A stretch of 32,896 bases of DNA. It comes from Anaerolineae bacterium. GTDB taxonomy: Bacteria; Chloroflexota; Anaerolineae; Aggregatilineales; Phototrophicaceae. The notes under the pieces are model-generated. The model was not told the origin of the DNA, ran no database searches, and saw only the letters and a list, made by a program, of their open reading frames with translations. The translations under genes and the position numbers were made by a program. The stretch is taken from contig JACSRP010000124.1 in assembly GCA_014879665.1 (NCBI GenBank), positions 1-32,896 on the forward strand, read 5' to 3'. Shown piece by piece: positions 1 through 8,085 of the stretch; positions within the stretch are counted from its first letter, which is position 1; each line of letters starts with the position of its first letter.

Positions 1-961
1 CTTCTTCGGCGGTGAAAACGCGGCCATCCTGCTCACTGCTGTACAAATCGGCTACATAAGCATGGAGATTGACTAAACCGTCACTGATGGCGCTGTCAAA
101 ATCGGTGCTTTCAGCAGCAACTCGGGGGCTGATGCTTTGATATACTACTTGCAGCCCGCCGAGGATGCCTTGAATATCTGCTAGGCGCGAGATGGCTACG
201 AAGTCGGTGCGGGTCGCATCCTCGCCTGCAACGAAGCGGGATTCCTTCCACGAACCGAAATATTCGCTCATGGTGGGTACCATCACCACCAGCGCGGTGA
301 AAGCATCCGACTCGGTGGGTTCCCACGCTTCAGCGGATGCTGCCAGTTCTTCAGCAACGTTAGTGAGCATTTCTGCCCCCGCCAGAAGCACAGCGGCATC
401 AGGAAGTATTTCGGCAAAATCTTCTTCTCCGTTTTCATTGAGATCAACCCATACACTGCTCATATAGTCGGGAATGGTTCCCCACAGTGTCGCTTCGTTG
501 ACCCCAAAAAGATTTCCGGGACGCTCAAGGACGCGGCCATCGAGCAGCTCTAAATTATAAGTCACGCCCTCTACCGGGTCCTCCTCGCCAGAAACGCCGG
601 CATCCAGCGTCACGTCATAATCGGCAAGCGAGGGCACACCGGCGACGATGCCTTCCATCTGCTCATAAACCGGACTGGCGACGATCCACGCATCACGTGC
701 CGCGAGCAGCAGTGCGGCAGCCTCAGCGTCTTGTGCTAAAGCGTCGTAATCGAAGTCGGCGGTTTCGGCAAGGTCATAATACTGCCGGGCGATAGTTTCC
801 AGTTCAGATGTCGCTTCAGTCAATTCCGCCGTTTTGCCCAACAAGAAGGTTTTGATCGCGTCTAAATCGGCGGTTTCTGATTCCTGTGCCAGCGCGGGTA
901 GCACGACAGTGGCAGCCAGCAGCCCCGCTGCAAATAGTCTAAGCATATGATGTTTAGTCAT
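1..961 (-). CDS. Exported imelysin/EfeO-like protein (3' end outside window)
   Basis: The frame is open from an ATG at 961 to the left edge, giving about 320 residues with no stop, so the C-terminus is missing. Residues 1-25 form a signal peptide (MTKHH, a hydrophobic core ending LPALA, then QES), so the protein is exported. The mature part is helical and acidic. It has an aromatic-rich stretch around EYFGSWKESRF and a segment DIQGILGGL that resemble the C-terminal half of imelysin/EfeO-type (M75-like) proteins, which are linked to periplasmic or extracellular iron or metal uptake. I could not see a clear HxxE motif, so the family call is tentative and iron is an inference only. It is transcribed away from dprA, and the 206 bases between them must hold its promoter, but I saw no convincing -35/-10 pair there. 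Confidence 0.6.
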   Translation of the reverse strand, partial: MTKHHMLRLFAAGLLAATVVLPALAQESETADLDAIKTFLLGKTAELTEATSELETIARQYYDLAETADFDYDALAQDAEAAALLLAARDAWIVASPVYEQMEGIVAGVPSLADYDVTLDAGVSGEEDPVEGVTYNLELLDGRVLERPGNLFGVNEATLWGTIPDYMSSVWVDLNENGEEDFAEILPDAAVLLAGAEMLTNVAEELAASAEAWEPTESDAFTALVVMVPTMSEYFGSWKESRFVAGEDATRTDFVAISRLADIQGILGGLQVVYQSISPRVAAESTDFDSAISDGLVNLHAYVADLYSSEQDGRVFTAEE

Positions 962-1167
962 GTGATGTTCTTTCCCTGTATAAATCAGCGAAGGCATCAT
1001 ACAGGAAGATACGGCCTGATTTCCACAAGCGCAGTCAACCTTAGACTTGCGGTGCAGTATGCATCAAAGTTTTCCTTGTGAAACTATATTCTGAAGCCAG
1101 TTAACTCATTCCCTGATTGTAATCAATTGCGATCTGAAATCGCGGTTAAATTTTCCGGTGTTTAGCT

Positions 1168-2031
1168 TTATACGGGGAATAGAGAATCGAGAGGCAATCG
1201 CTGTGCGCCTTGTTGGATCAACGCTTGATTGCCGGTGGCAGGAAGATCGAAGGTGAAAAGGGGAATATTGGCTGTGAGGGCGCGTTTTGCTGCATGCATC
1301 GCGCCGCCGTCAGCGGTTGTTTCAGCCACAAATAGGCTGCTGCTAAAGGCGGTGATTAAGCGATTTCGAGCGACCAACGCCGGAGTTCGTGCGGAGGCAA
1401 CCGGGCTAACTTCGCTGGTCAGTGCCCCGCAGCGGATCAACTGTTCTGCCAATGCTTGATTTTCAGGAGGGTAAATATTGAGGATTCCCCCGCCAAGTAC
1501 CGCCAGTGTTCGGCCACCCGCGGCTAATGCCCCACGGTGAGCAGCGGTATCAATGCCGAGTGCCAGACCGCTGACCACGATTACGCCCGCGCAGGCTAAT
1601 TCATAGGCAATTCGTTCTGTAGCTTCAGTAACTTTTGGCGTGGGGCTGCGCGTGCCGACAATGGCGATTGAAGGAGTGTTTACAGACGGGATAGCATCTT
1701 CAATCCCGCGCCAGAAAAGGATGGCAGGCGGATCGGGCAGGCGCATCATGTGTGCCGGATATTCACTCTCGCCAATAATCGCGTAATGTATGCCTGCGCC
1801 TTGCCATAGCTCTAGCTGACGCTTCAGCCGATCTAGCGGCGCGCCCTGAATTTCCCCGATACTGGCGGCAATTTTAGGGCCGATCCCATGCACGCGGCGC
1901 AAACCAGCTTCATCAGCGCTCAGAATAGCTTGCAGATTTCCATCGAACAGACTGTTCAGTGCAAGAAGTTTTTTACCGCCAAGATGATTAACCAGCGCCA
2001 GCGCCACCCAACCGGCGTCACTCTTCCTCAT
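1168..2031 (-). CDS. dprA: DNA-processing protein DprA (Smf family)
   Basis: DprA loads RecA onto incoming single-stranded DNA during natural transformation. From the ATG at 2031 the protein has 287 residues. An N-terminal helix-hairpin-helix-like region includes VHGIGPKIAASIG (about 48-60). The Rossmann-like DprA core follows: SEYPAHMMRLPDPPAILFWRG (89-109, family signature), IAIVGTRSP (122-130), VVSGLALGIDTAAHRGAL (152-169), LAVLGGG (176-182) and ARNRLITAFS (221-230). The winged-helix C-terminal domain of longer DprA proteins (about 360 residues) is absent, as in many bacteria. A longer reading starting at 2061 would lie deeper inside the upstream gene, so I prefer the ATG at 2031. That start still overlaps the upstream regulator by 14 bases, which implies translational coupling. 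Confidence 0.93.
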   Translation of the reverse strand: MRKSDAGWVALALVNHLGGKKLLALNSLFDGNLQAILSADEAGLRRVHGIGPKIAASIGEIQGAPLDRLKRQLELWQGAGIHYAIIGESEYPAHMMRLPDPPAILFWRGIEDAIPSVNTPSIAIVGTRSPTPKVTEATERIAYELACAGVIVVSGLALGIDTAAHRGALAAGGRTLAVLGGGILNIYPPENQALAEQLIRCGALTSEVSPVASARTPALVARNRLITAFSSSLFVAETTADGGAMHAAKRALTANIPLFTFDLPATGNQALIQQGAQRLPLDSLFPV

Positions 2032-2635
2032 AGTATTCAATGATCGAGAGCAGCATCGCATTGATAAAGGTGTTCACCTGACGCAGTAAATGTCCCCATT
2101 CAGAGGCGCTGCGAGGCGGGGTAATTTCCGACCAGGTGAGAATTGAATTGATCACAAAATCGCTGAAATAAAGGAATCCGCGTACTGCTTGAGGCAGCGT
2201 TAGCCCATCCTCAGCCAGTACGCGCGCATAGCCCTGCCCGATGGTGATGGCAGCGGCTAGATTCGAATCGGGCGCGCCAGCGGCCAGATACTGGCGCAGC
2301 GATTCCAGCACTCGCCTGCCCTGACTGCGCAGCCCCTCGCGGGTACTTTCGCTCATGGCAGCGTACCATGCCTCACCCCCCAGCGCGCCAGAATCCATCT
2401 GCATACGTGTTTGGCCAAGCGCATTCTGAATGATGACCTGCACTTCGAGGGGCTGTAATTCGCCCTGTTTTTCCGCCTGATGCAGCAGATCGCTTTTGCG
2501 GAAGCGGCGATGGCCGCCGGGCGTGCGGCGCGATAATAGCTCGCCTTTATCGGCCCAGTTGCGTACTGTTGCGGGATGCACACCGAGCAAATCGGCGGCC
2601 TGCCGCAAACTGACCCACTCTGTCGTATCGCTCAT
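2018..2635 (-). CDS. MerR/excisionase-type HTH regulator with RsbR-N-like helical C-terminal domain
   Basis: This is a 205-residue protein. Residues 9-50 form a MerR/BldC-like DNA-binding helix-turn-helix (LRQAADLLGVHPATVRNW, then RRTPGGHRRFRKSDL, a typical wing and arginine-rich recognition region). Residues 85-205 are all-helical (LRSQGRRVLESLRQYLA, then IGQGYARVLAEDGLTLPQAVRGFLYFSDFV), resembling the RsbR N-terminal/GAF-adjacent helical domains found next to small HTH modules in Chloroflexota and Actinobacteria. The ligand is unknown. Its last codons overlap the start of dprA, so the two are almost certainly co-transcribed. An imperfect operator-like repeat lies upstream. A possible GGTGA ribosome site precedes the ATG. 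The HTH call is firm; the C-terminal domain call is an inference. Confidence 0.85.
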   Translation of the reverse strand: MSDTTEWVSLRQAADLLGVHPATVRNWADKGELLSRRTPGGHRRFRKSDLLHQAEKQGELQPLEVQVIIQNALGQTRMQMDSGALGGEAWYAAMSESTREGLRSQGRRVLESLRQYLAAGAPDSNLAAAITIGQGYARVLAEDGLTLPQAVRGFLYFSDFVINSILTWSEITPPRSASEWGHLLRQVNTFINAMLLSIIEYYEEE

Positions 2636-2710
2636 GGCGATTTCACCAGCCTGATTGGAACGGATTGGCGTTGAAGGAAAGCAAAAACAATGCGCAAAGC
2701 ATAGTATGGA

Positions 2711-2729
2711 AAGTAGATTTTCGCTACTT
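2711..2729. promoter_or_regulatory. Small inverted repeat upstream of the HTH-dprA operon
   Basis: AAGTAG (2711-2716) and CTACTT (2724-2729) form 6-base arms around a 7-base centre. On the minus strand this repeat lies just upstream of a TACTAT hexamer (plus-strand bases 2701-2706) that could be a -10 element, so a regulator bound here would sit in the spacer of the promoter for the HTH regulator and dprA. I saw no good -35. This is a weak candidate for autoregulation. Confidence 0.25.
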
Positions 2730-2779
2730 GTATCGTTGAATGTAAGTGATGGATGAGCAGTGCCGGAAAGTTAGAAAGA

Positions 2780-2804
2780 GAAGGGCAGAATATTTCTGCC
2801 CTTC
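2780..2804 (-). terminator. Intrinsic terminator after the SPFH gene
   Basis: A perfect 11-base-pair stem (GAAGGGCAGAA with TTCTGCCCTTC) encloses a 3-base loop. It starts about 25 bases past the stop codon of the minus-strand SPFH gene and is followed on that strand by a pyrimidine-rich TCTTTCT tail. Confidence 0.75.
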
Positions 2805-2828
2805 AATCGCTCAATAGACTTAACTGAT

Positions 2829-3935
2829 TTACCCGCCGCCCGCGCTGCTGGCTTCCGGAGTGGGGATCAATGATGGCGTGAGGTCTCCGACTTCGGGAAT
2901 TTGCGGCGCCGTGAAGTTTTGCTGCGCGACACCCAGACTGGCGAGGTCAAACAGGAATGGTGAATTAGAAGGCAGCAGCACCAGCTCGACGTTATCCGAC
3001 AGATTCTGAATATATTGATACTGAATCAACGATGGGTTCGCGGCGATCTGCTGGCTGACCAGACGCAGAGCTTCAGCCTGAGCTTCGGCGCGCAAGATGA
3101 TAGATTGAGCCTCGCCTTCGGCACGGGCAATTTCGGCATCACGTTGGCCTTCTGCCTGTGCACGTGCTTGTTCGGCTTCTTGCTGAATTTGCTGTACGCG
3201 CAAACGGGCGCGTTCTGCTTCCTGCTCGGCAATCTGCGCTTGCTCAATGGCCTGTGTAAATTGTTCCGAGAAGTTAATGTCGCGTACCAACAGGTCTGTG
3301 AGTGTAAATCCTTCTTCGCTCATACGTACTGCGAGTTCTTCTTGAATCGCAGATTCCATTTCACCGCGACCCTGCCCATAAATTTCCTGGGCACGATAGC
3401 CGGAAACCACATCGCGTACGAGACCGCGTACTGTGGGCAGGAATAGATCTTCCTGATAACGATTTTGCCAGCGGGTATGAACGAGATTGGCGTTTTCCGG
3501 GGTGATGCCATAAAGTACGGAAACATCAATCAGCACTTCCTGCCCGTCAATGGTACGCCCGCGAACAGCATTATCTCCCGCGCGATCCCCCGCCTGCGAG
3601 TCGCCAGCCATGGCAAACTGCTGCTGCTCAATCGGGTAAATAGTGGTGTTTTGTAGAACCGGAACGATGAAATGTGTCCCTGCGCGTAGGGGCTGCGACG
3701 AAAGATCACCCGAAAGGGTGTTAAACACGACAGCAACTTCGGTAGGCTGAACGACAATTATGCCCTGACCGACGATGGTAAAAACCAGACCTGCGACAAG
3801 ACCAACTCCCGCAAGGATCCACCCGTTACGACCGGGGCGCCCCTGTGACGAGGAAAGTACCGCGCCGGCGATCCCGATGACACAAATGACGAAGCCAACG
3901 GCGCCTAAAATTCCGGTGACCGAGCTTATGCCCAT
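2829..3935 (-). CDS. Membrane-anchored SPFH/prohibitin-family protein
   Basis: The protein has about 368 residues. Two N-terminal hydrophobic segments (about residues 5-28 and 40-65) are followed by an SPFH/band-7 domain (about 65-250: VVQPTEVAVVFNT, LRAGTHFIVP, TIDGQEVLIDVSVLY, ENANLVHTRW). A long Ala/Glu/Arg-rich coiled coil comes next (about 235-300, AEQEAERARLRVQQIQQEAE), then a low-complexity C-terminus. Such proteins assemble into large rings or membrane scaffolds and often modulate membrane proteases such as FtsH; no protease gene is adjacent, so the partner is unknown. A GGGAG site is only 2 bases from the ATG at 3944 but 11 bases from the ATG at 3935, so I use 3935. It has its own likely promoter and terminator and appears monocistronic. 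Confidence 0.88.
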   Translation of the reverse strand: MGISSVTGILGAVGFVICVIGIAGAVLSSSQGRPGRNGWILAGVGLVAGLVFTIVGQGIIVVQPTEVAVVFNTLSGDLSSQPLRAGTHFIVPVLQNTTIYPIEQQQFAMAGDSQAGDRAGDNAVRGRTIDGQEVLIDVSVLYGITPENANLVHTRWQNRYQEDLFLPTVRGLVRDVVSGYRAQEIYGQGRGEMESAIQEELAVRMSEEGFTLTDLLVRDINFSEQFTQAIEQAQIAEQEAERARLRVQQIQQEAEQARAQAEGQRDAEIARAEGEAQSIILRAEAQAEALRLVSQQIAANPSLIQYQYIQNLSDNVELVLLPSNSPFLFDLASLGVAQQNFTAPQIPEVGDLTPSLIPTPEASSAGGG

Positions 3936-3973
3936 AAGATTCATTACTCCCGTAAGTTTGATTTGAACAGTGC

Positions 3974-4001
3974 ATTATAGCGGTTTGAGAACAGCAATCA
4001 G
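3974..4001 (-). promoter_or_regulatory. Promoter of the SPFH gene
   Basis: On the minus strand a perfect -10 hexamer TATAAT (plus-strand 3974-3979) is preceded after 16 bases by CTGATT (plus-strand 3996-4001), a weak -35. The -10 lies about 40 bases upstream of the start codon. Confidence 0.5.
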
Positions 4002-4018
4002 AGGCATGAAGTGTCAGT

Positions 4019-4035
4019 CCCCCATAAATTGGGGG
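4019..4035. promoter_or_regulatory. GC-rich hairpin between divergent SPFH and secreted-protein genes
   Basis: CCCCCA (4019-4024) and TGGGGG (4030-4035) form 6-base arms around TAAAT. It sits between two divergent promoters, so an operator or insulator-like role is more likely than termination. No protein can be assigned. Confidence 0.3.
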
Positions 4036-4077
4036 CGGGAATATTTATTTGCAATTTAGGTGTAACAATAAACTTTA

Positions 4078-4106
4078 TTTTCACAATTCTAAACCTGTGC
4101 TAGTAT
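4078..4106 (+). promoter_or_regulatory. Candidate promoter for the two secreted-protein genes
   Basis: TAGTAT (4101-4106) as -10 with TTTTCA (4078-4083) at 17-base spacing as -35. Each matches the consensus at 4 of 6 positions. It lies in an AT-rich stretch 36 bases ahead of the GTG start. Confidence 0.35.
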
Positions 4107-4142
4107 CTGTTCTGCTTACCCGTGTATTTAGGAGGAAAGCGC

Positions 4143-5195
4143 GTGTTCAGAAAAAGTAAGCGATGGCTCATTGTTTTTACAATTTTTATAGGGGTTATCG
4201 GAGTTTCGGCTCAGGATAGCCAAACTGCTGATCCCCTGGCCGATGCTGTCTTCGGGGTGATCAATGTTCCCGATGGCTTTGTGCTGGACCCCACACTGTT
4301 AACCCTGATTGCTGGCGGCGGCATTCCTGCTAATAGCTTACAAGAAGATTGTGTAGGTCATCTTTCTTCGGCGCCCAGTGCGGTGCTAAACCTGGATGAA
4401 ACTGATGTTGAAATGCTGCGTCTATTCTTCTTCAGCGACGACGACGCAACGCTTACCGTCGTGACACCTTCCGGCGAAATTTTATGTAACGACGATGCTG
4501 GCCCCGGCTTACTGGATCCCAGCGTTGATATTGCAACCCCTGAAGCCGGGCGCTATGCAGTGTTTGTAGGCAGCTACAGCAGCGGGCAGTTGGTCCCCGG
4601 CTTTCTAGTGATTACCAGCCAGGATACGGTTGGCACTAGTACGCTGAACCTAGGGGGACTTGTGGCGCGCGCCTTGAGCGCGGCAAATTCAAATGAACAG
4701 GGTATTCCGCTGCCAGTGTTTGATGTGAGTAAAATTGATTTGACCGCCGAGCCTATTTCCGGAACGCTGGATGTTGCTGCCGGTTTCGATACCCTCAGTG
4801 TTGAAACTAGCGGCGGCGGCAGCATTTCGGCTGTGTCGCTGGACTCCGTCGGCAGTATTTGCAACGGCAATATTTCCGCAGCGCCTTCTGTGGTGGTGAC
4901 CGTTACAGAACCCCTGCCATTTGTGCGCGTTTTCTTCAACGGCATGGCGGACTCAACGCTGATGATTTTACGGGATGATGGCGCATATGTGTGCAGTGAT
5001 GACTCAAACGGGCAGTTAAATCCTTCGCTCGAATTTACCGGCGCCGCGCCGGGAACTTATGCGATCTATGTCGGCTCGTTCGATGTGCTGCAAATCGTTT
5101 CAGGCACGCTGGTGATCACCGAAGATTCTTCTGTTCAAGCAGAAATATTAGGGTCTGCTCCGTTGATTGCGCCTGCTCTCCACGGTGGTGAATAG
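4143..5195 (+). CDS. Exported protein with two PPC-like repeats
   Basis: A clear ribosome site AGGAGG (4130-4135) lies 7 bases before the GTG at 4143, so I use this start rather than the in-frame GTG at 4122 that precedes it. The 350-residue product begins with a signal peptide (MFRKSKRW, hydrophobic core, VSA/QDS). It contains two copies of a domain of about 88 residues (about 70-158 and 240-326). Each has one Cys near its start (DCVGH; ICNGN) and one near its middle (LCNDD; VCSDD), a hydrophobic LRLFFF/VRVFFN strand, then G-YA-YVGSF and a final VIT strand. Layout and motifs resemble bacterial pre-peptidase C-terminal (PPC) beta-sandwiches, and each Cys pair could form a disulfide outside the cell. 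No catalytic domain is present. Its stop is 14 bases from the next start, so the two genes form an operon. Confidence 0.8.
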   Translation: MFRKSKRWLIVFTIFIGVIGVSAQDSQTADPLADAVFGVINVPDGFVLDPTLLTLIAGGGIPANSLQEDCVGHLSSAPSAVLNLDETDVEMLRLFFFSDDDATLTVVTPSGEILCNDDAGPGLLDPSVDIATPEAGRYAVFVGSYSSGQLVPGFLVITSQDTVGTSTLNLGGLVARALSAANSNEQGIPLPVFDVSKIDLTAEPISGTLDVAAGFDTLSVETSGGGSISAVSLDSVGSICNGNISAAPSVVVTVTEPLPFVRVFFNGMADSTLMILRDDGAYVCSDDSNGQLNPSLEFTGAAPGTYAIYVGSFDVLQIVSGTLVITEDSSVQAEILGSAPLIAPALHGGE

Positions 5196-5209
5196 GGAGG
5201 ATGACGAAC

Positions 5210-6013
5210 ATGAAGCGGATAACTAGCGTTTTACTAATTACTGTGCTGCTCGCAATTTTCGGCGTCTTCGGGGCTACAGCGCAAAATACAGCGCCGTGGT
5301 CAGCCCAGTTCTACAATAATCGGTTTCTGGCGGGCAACCCGACGGCAACGGCTTCTCTCTCGTCACTGAACATCAACTGGGGTACTGGCATCCCGGCACA
5401 GGGCATGAGCAACGTCAATTGGAGCGCGCGGTTTGCGACCAATTCTGTCTTTAGCACGCCGGGCTTCTATATGTTTTCGGTGCTGGCAGATGATGCTTTC
5501 ACCCTTCGCGTGAATAACGCCATCTTCATGGATACCACCGGCAGCCCCCAACCGGGCAAGACATTGAATGTGATGATCCCGATTCAGGGTGGCTCTAACC
5601 ATATTCAGGTGGATTTCATCCAGAATACCGGGGTTGCGTTTATTTTCGTGAACTGGACTTTCTTGAAGCCGCTCGGTGGGGGTGGAACTGGGGGCGGTGG
5701 CCCGGTCATCATTGTGCCAACGCCGATTCCGCCGAATACCGTCGTGCCTTCAGCCGCTTCGGTAACCACTCAATTTGGCAACTTTACGCCCTGCATCGGG
5801 CAAAGTATTCACCAGTCAAATTGCTTTGTCAGCAGCGGCGCATGGAATGCCCCGAACGTAGGGTCTATTCAATTAGAACCACGAATTTTGATCTGGGGGA
5901 ACTGCACGCCGGGTGCGGTCGTGATCCAGACGGTGTTTATGGGGCAGCCGCCGCGTTCTACCACTTGCTCCAAGACTGAGGCCGGTTTCTTCCTTACGCC
6001 GGTGAATACGTAG
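5210..6013 (+). CDS. Exported PA14-like domain protein
   Basis: GGGAGG (5195-5200) directly abuts an ATG at 5201 but lies 9 bases before the ATG at 5210, so 5210 is the preferred start (267 residues). Residues 1-25 are a signal peptide ending ATAQ. Residues about 28-150 look like a PA14-type carbohydrate-binding beta-sandwich: WSAQFYNN near the start, INWGTGIP, then VNWSARFATN, PGFYMFSVLADDAFTLRVNN, and IQVDFIQNTG plus VNWTF at the end. A glycine-rich linker and a PTPIPP spacer (about 160-185) lead to a C-terminal segment with four Cys residues. I infer a cell-surface or matrix role, possibly glycan binding, together with the PPC-like protein encoded just upstream. No enzyme motif is visible. 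Confidence 0.8.
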   Translation: MKRITSVLLITVLLAIFGVFGATAQNTAPWSAQFYNNRFLAGNPTATASLSSLNINWGTGIPAQGMSNVNWSARFATNSVFSTPGFYMFSVLADDAFTLRVNNAIFMDTTGSPQPGKTLNVMIPIQGGSNHIQVDFIQNTGVAFIFVNWTFLKPLGGGGTGGGGPVIIVPTPIPPNTVVPSAASVTTQFGNFTPCIGQSIHQSNCFVSSGAWNAPNVGSIQLEPRILIWGNCTPGAVVIQTVFMGQPPRSTTCSKTEAGFFLTPVNT

Positions 6014-6023
6014 TTAGTAGTTG

Positions 6024-6061
6024 CCCCTCACCCTGCTTGTCATCATAAGCAGGGTGAGGGG
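6024..6061. terminator. Long hairpin between convergent genes
   Basis: A perfect 15-base-pair stem (CCCCTCACCCTGCTT at 6024-6038 with its complement at 6047-6061) surrounds an 8-base loop. It lies between the stops of the plus-strand PA14-like gene and the minus-strand dehydrogenase. Neither side has a T-run, so it may act as a bidirectional hairpin or mRNA 3'-end stabiliser rather than a classic intrinsic terminator. Confidence 0.6.
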
Positions 6062-6094
6062 TTCGGCGGCATATTGTTTGTTTGTAGGTACTGC

Positions 6095-7147
6095 CTAATA
6101 CCCCCGTTCGCGGCTGAAGACGTTGAGCAGCGGGCGATTTTCCACATAGCGGCGCAGATTTTCAATGAATACATTGGCCGCGCGTGCCTCGTAATTGGCC
6201 GTGGTACCCGCGATATGGGGCGTGAGAATGACATTGCTCATATTCCACAGCGGGCTGCTTTTCGGCAGCGGTTCTTCTGAGAACACATCTAACCCCGCAC
6301 CGTGAATACGCTCGGCGGCGAGCGCGGAAATCAGCGCCGGTTCGTCCACCAGATCACCTCTAGCAGCATTGATCAGCACAGCATTTTTCTTCATGGCCGA
6401 GAGAGCAGATTCGTTGATCAGATGATGCGTTTGTTCGGTCAAGGGCGCCAGTACCACGAGATAATCACATTCCCTCGCCATCGAGGCGACGGCCTGAAAC
6501 GGATAAATTCGGCGGGGAATTTCCCCGGTAGGATCGCCGGTGCCGGGTTCGCGGTAGGCGGGGCGTTCTTCAGGGTGCATCACATCATATTTGGCAGCCA
6601 GTACGGTCATGCCCAACGCATCGCATAGGCGTGCCAGTTCGCGCCCGATGCTGCCATAGCCGATGATGCCAACGGTTTGATCGCGCAGTGGAACAGATGC
6701 GAAGGTAATGGCTGGCCCGGTGGTAGGCTCTCCACGCTTTTGAGGCCATTCCGCGGCAGCCTGAAAACGCATCAATTGCAGAAGTCGAAAATTGAAAGCG
6801 GTCATCAACATCAGGCAAAATTCTGCCATAATGGTGGCGTGGATGCCGCTGGTGGTGGTCACTTCAACGTCCTGCGCTTTGAAGATCGGGGCTTTCACCA
6901 TATGATCGGCGCCAGCAGAATGAAGTTGAATCCAGCGCAAACGGGGTGACTGTTCTGGCAGAGGAAAATTATTCGTGGTGTACAGCACTTCTACTTCAGC
7001 CCACACCTTATCTGGAACTGCGCCGGTATAACGTTCAACCTTGAGCCGGGGCGAGATCGCACGAAAATCTGCCAATTCAGCATCACTGAAGTCGAAAGTT
7101 ACAACCACATTGATTGGACGGGACGGATCACCAGAGGGAACACTCAT
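6095..7147 (-). CDS. D-2-hydroxyacid dehydrogenase (NAD-dependent)
   Basis: The 350-residue protein belongs to the D-isomer-specific 2-hydroxyacid dehydrogenases, which interconvert 2-oxo acids and D-2-hydroxy acids using NAD(P)H. The nucleotide-binding motif GYGSIG is at 163-168. The catalytic set is Arg263 (NAARGD), Glu292 (DVFSEEPLP) and His311 (LTPHIAG), all intact. A basic insertion after the Rossmann motif (about 190-215) is longer than in phosphoglycerate dehydrogenases, and there is no ACT domain, so SerA is unlikely. A GHRB- or DdH-like role is possible but the substrate cannot be read from sequence. AGGAG lies 8 bases before the ATG. It is transcribed divergently from fabI, with 77 bases between the two starts. 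Confidence 0.92.
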   Translation of the reverse strand: MSVPSGDPSRPINVVVTFDFSDAELADFRAISPRLKVERYTGAVPDKVWAEVEVLYTTNNFPLPEQSPRLRWIQLHSAGADHMVKAPIFKAQDVEVTTTSGIHATIMAEFCLMLMTAFNFRLLQLMRFQAAAEWPQKRGEPTTGPAITFASVPLRDQTVGIIGYGSIGRELARLCDALGMTVLAAKYDVMHPEERPAYREPGTGDPTGEIPRRIYPFQAVASMARECDYLVVLAPLTEQTHHLINESALSAMKKNAVLINAARGDLVDEPALISALAAERIHGAGLDVFSEEPLPKSSPLWNMSNVILTPHIAGTTANYEARAANVFIENLRRYVENRPLLNVFSRERGY

Positions 7148-7224
7148 CGGTTTTGCTCCTGTTAGAGTAGCGCCAGCCAGATCGTGGTGTTAGAGTCTCC
7201 GTGTAGCAACAAGGAGTTATGACA

Positions 7225-8028
7225 ATGGGCTTGATGGATGGCAAAGTGGCGCTGATTTTCGGCGTTGCTAACAAGAATTCTATCGCGTGGGGCATCACCA
7301 AGAAACTACATGATGAAGGTGCGACGATACTTCTCTCTTATGCGGGGGAAATATTGGAGAAGCGCGTTTTTCCGCTGGCCGAGGAAATCGGTTGTACATT
7401 CGTAGAGCAGTCCGATGTGACAGATGACGCGCAGCTTGATCAGCTTTTTGAGAAGGTCAAGGAAAAGTATGGTCGTATTGATACGCTGGTGCACTGCGTG
7501 GCTTTCGCTAACCGTGAGGATTTAGGTGGGCGGTTTGTGGATGTATCTCGCGAAGGTTTCAAGATGGCGATGGACATTAGCGCTTACAGCCTGATCGCAA
7601 TGGCAAAGCGCGCCGAACCGCTGATGACCGAAGGCGGCAGCATTATGAGTCTGACTTATTATGCCTCTGAAAAAGTCATGCCAAAATATCATGTCATGGC
7701 AATTGCGAAAGCGGCGTTAGAGACGATTACCATGTATCTCGCCAACGATCTTGGCCCCAAGGGTATTCGTGTGAATGCGATTAGCGCCGGGCCTATCAAG
7801 ACGCTGGCGGCAGCAGGGGTTCCCGGTTTCCGCCTGATGTTGAAATATTCGGAGAAGGCGTCGCCGCTGCGTAAGCTGGTCACTCAAGAAGACGTAGGCG
7901 ATCTGGCGCTGTTTCTATCCAGCGACATGAGCACGTCAATTACTGGCGAAGTAATCCATATTGACGCCGGCTACAATATTCTGGGTATGACGCTGACCGA
8001 CGAAGACCGCGAAGCGATTAACGATTAA
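7225..8028 (+). CDS. fabI: Enoyl-[acyl-carrier-protein] reductase (NADH) FabI
   Basis: FabI reduces enoyl-ACP in the last step of each fatty-acid elongation cycle. The 267-residue protein starts [23 protein letters not shown], the family's variant glycine-rich nucleotide site. The active site is Tyr145/Tyr146 with Tyr155-x6-Lys162 (KYHVMAIAK), matching the Tyr156/Lys163 pair of the E. coli enzyme. [10 protein letters not shown] near residue 190 is the usual substrate-loop region. AAGGAG (7211-7216) is only 2 bases before the ATG at 7219 but 8 before the ATG at 7225, so 7225 is preferred. A strong hairpin follows the stop. The fatty-acid synthesis partner genes are not adjacent. Confidence 0.94.
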   Translation: MGLMDGKVALIFGVANKNSIAWGITKKLHDEGATILLSYAGEILEKRVFPLAEEIGCTFVEQSDVTDDAQLDQLFEKVKEKYGRIDTLVHCVAFANREDLGGRFVDVSREGFKMAMDISAYSLIAMAKRAEPLMTEGGSIMSLTYYASEKVMPKYHVMAIAKAALETITMYLANDLGPKGIRVNAISAGPIKTLAAAGVPGFRLMLKYSEKASPLRKLVTQEDVGDLALFLSSDMSTSITGEVIHIDAGYNILGMTLTDEDREAIND

Positions 8029-8049
8029 GCCCCGAAATTGAATAGGGAT

Positions 8050-8082
8050 AACAATGGCCGGCTAACAGTTCCGGCCATTGTT
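8050..8082. terminator. Bidirectional terminator between fabI and the VGVG-domain gene
   Basis: A perfect 12-base-pair stem (AACAATGGCCGG with CCGGCCATTGTT) encloses a 9-base loop and is followed by GTTTT on the plus strand. It separates convergent genes and reaches within 4 bases of the minus-strand stop codon. Confidence 0.8.
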
Positions 8083-8085
8083 GTT

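Noticed and set aside
1229..1459. Open frame opposite dprA
   Set aside because: It is a shadow of the conserved DprA core and shows no domain.
3015..3446. 143-residue open frame opposite the SPFH coiled coil
   Set aside because: Composition is the reverse complement of the Ala/Glu-rich coiled-coil codons; the SPFH protein is clear on the other strand.
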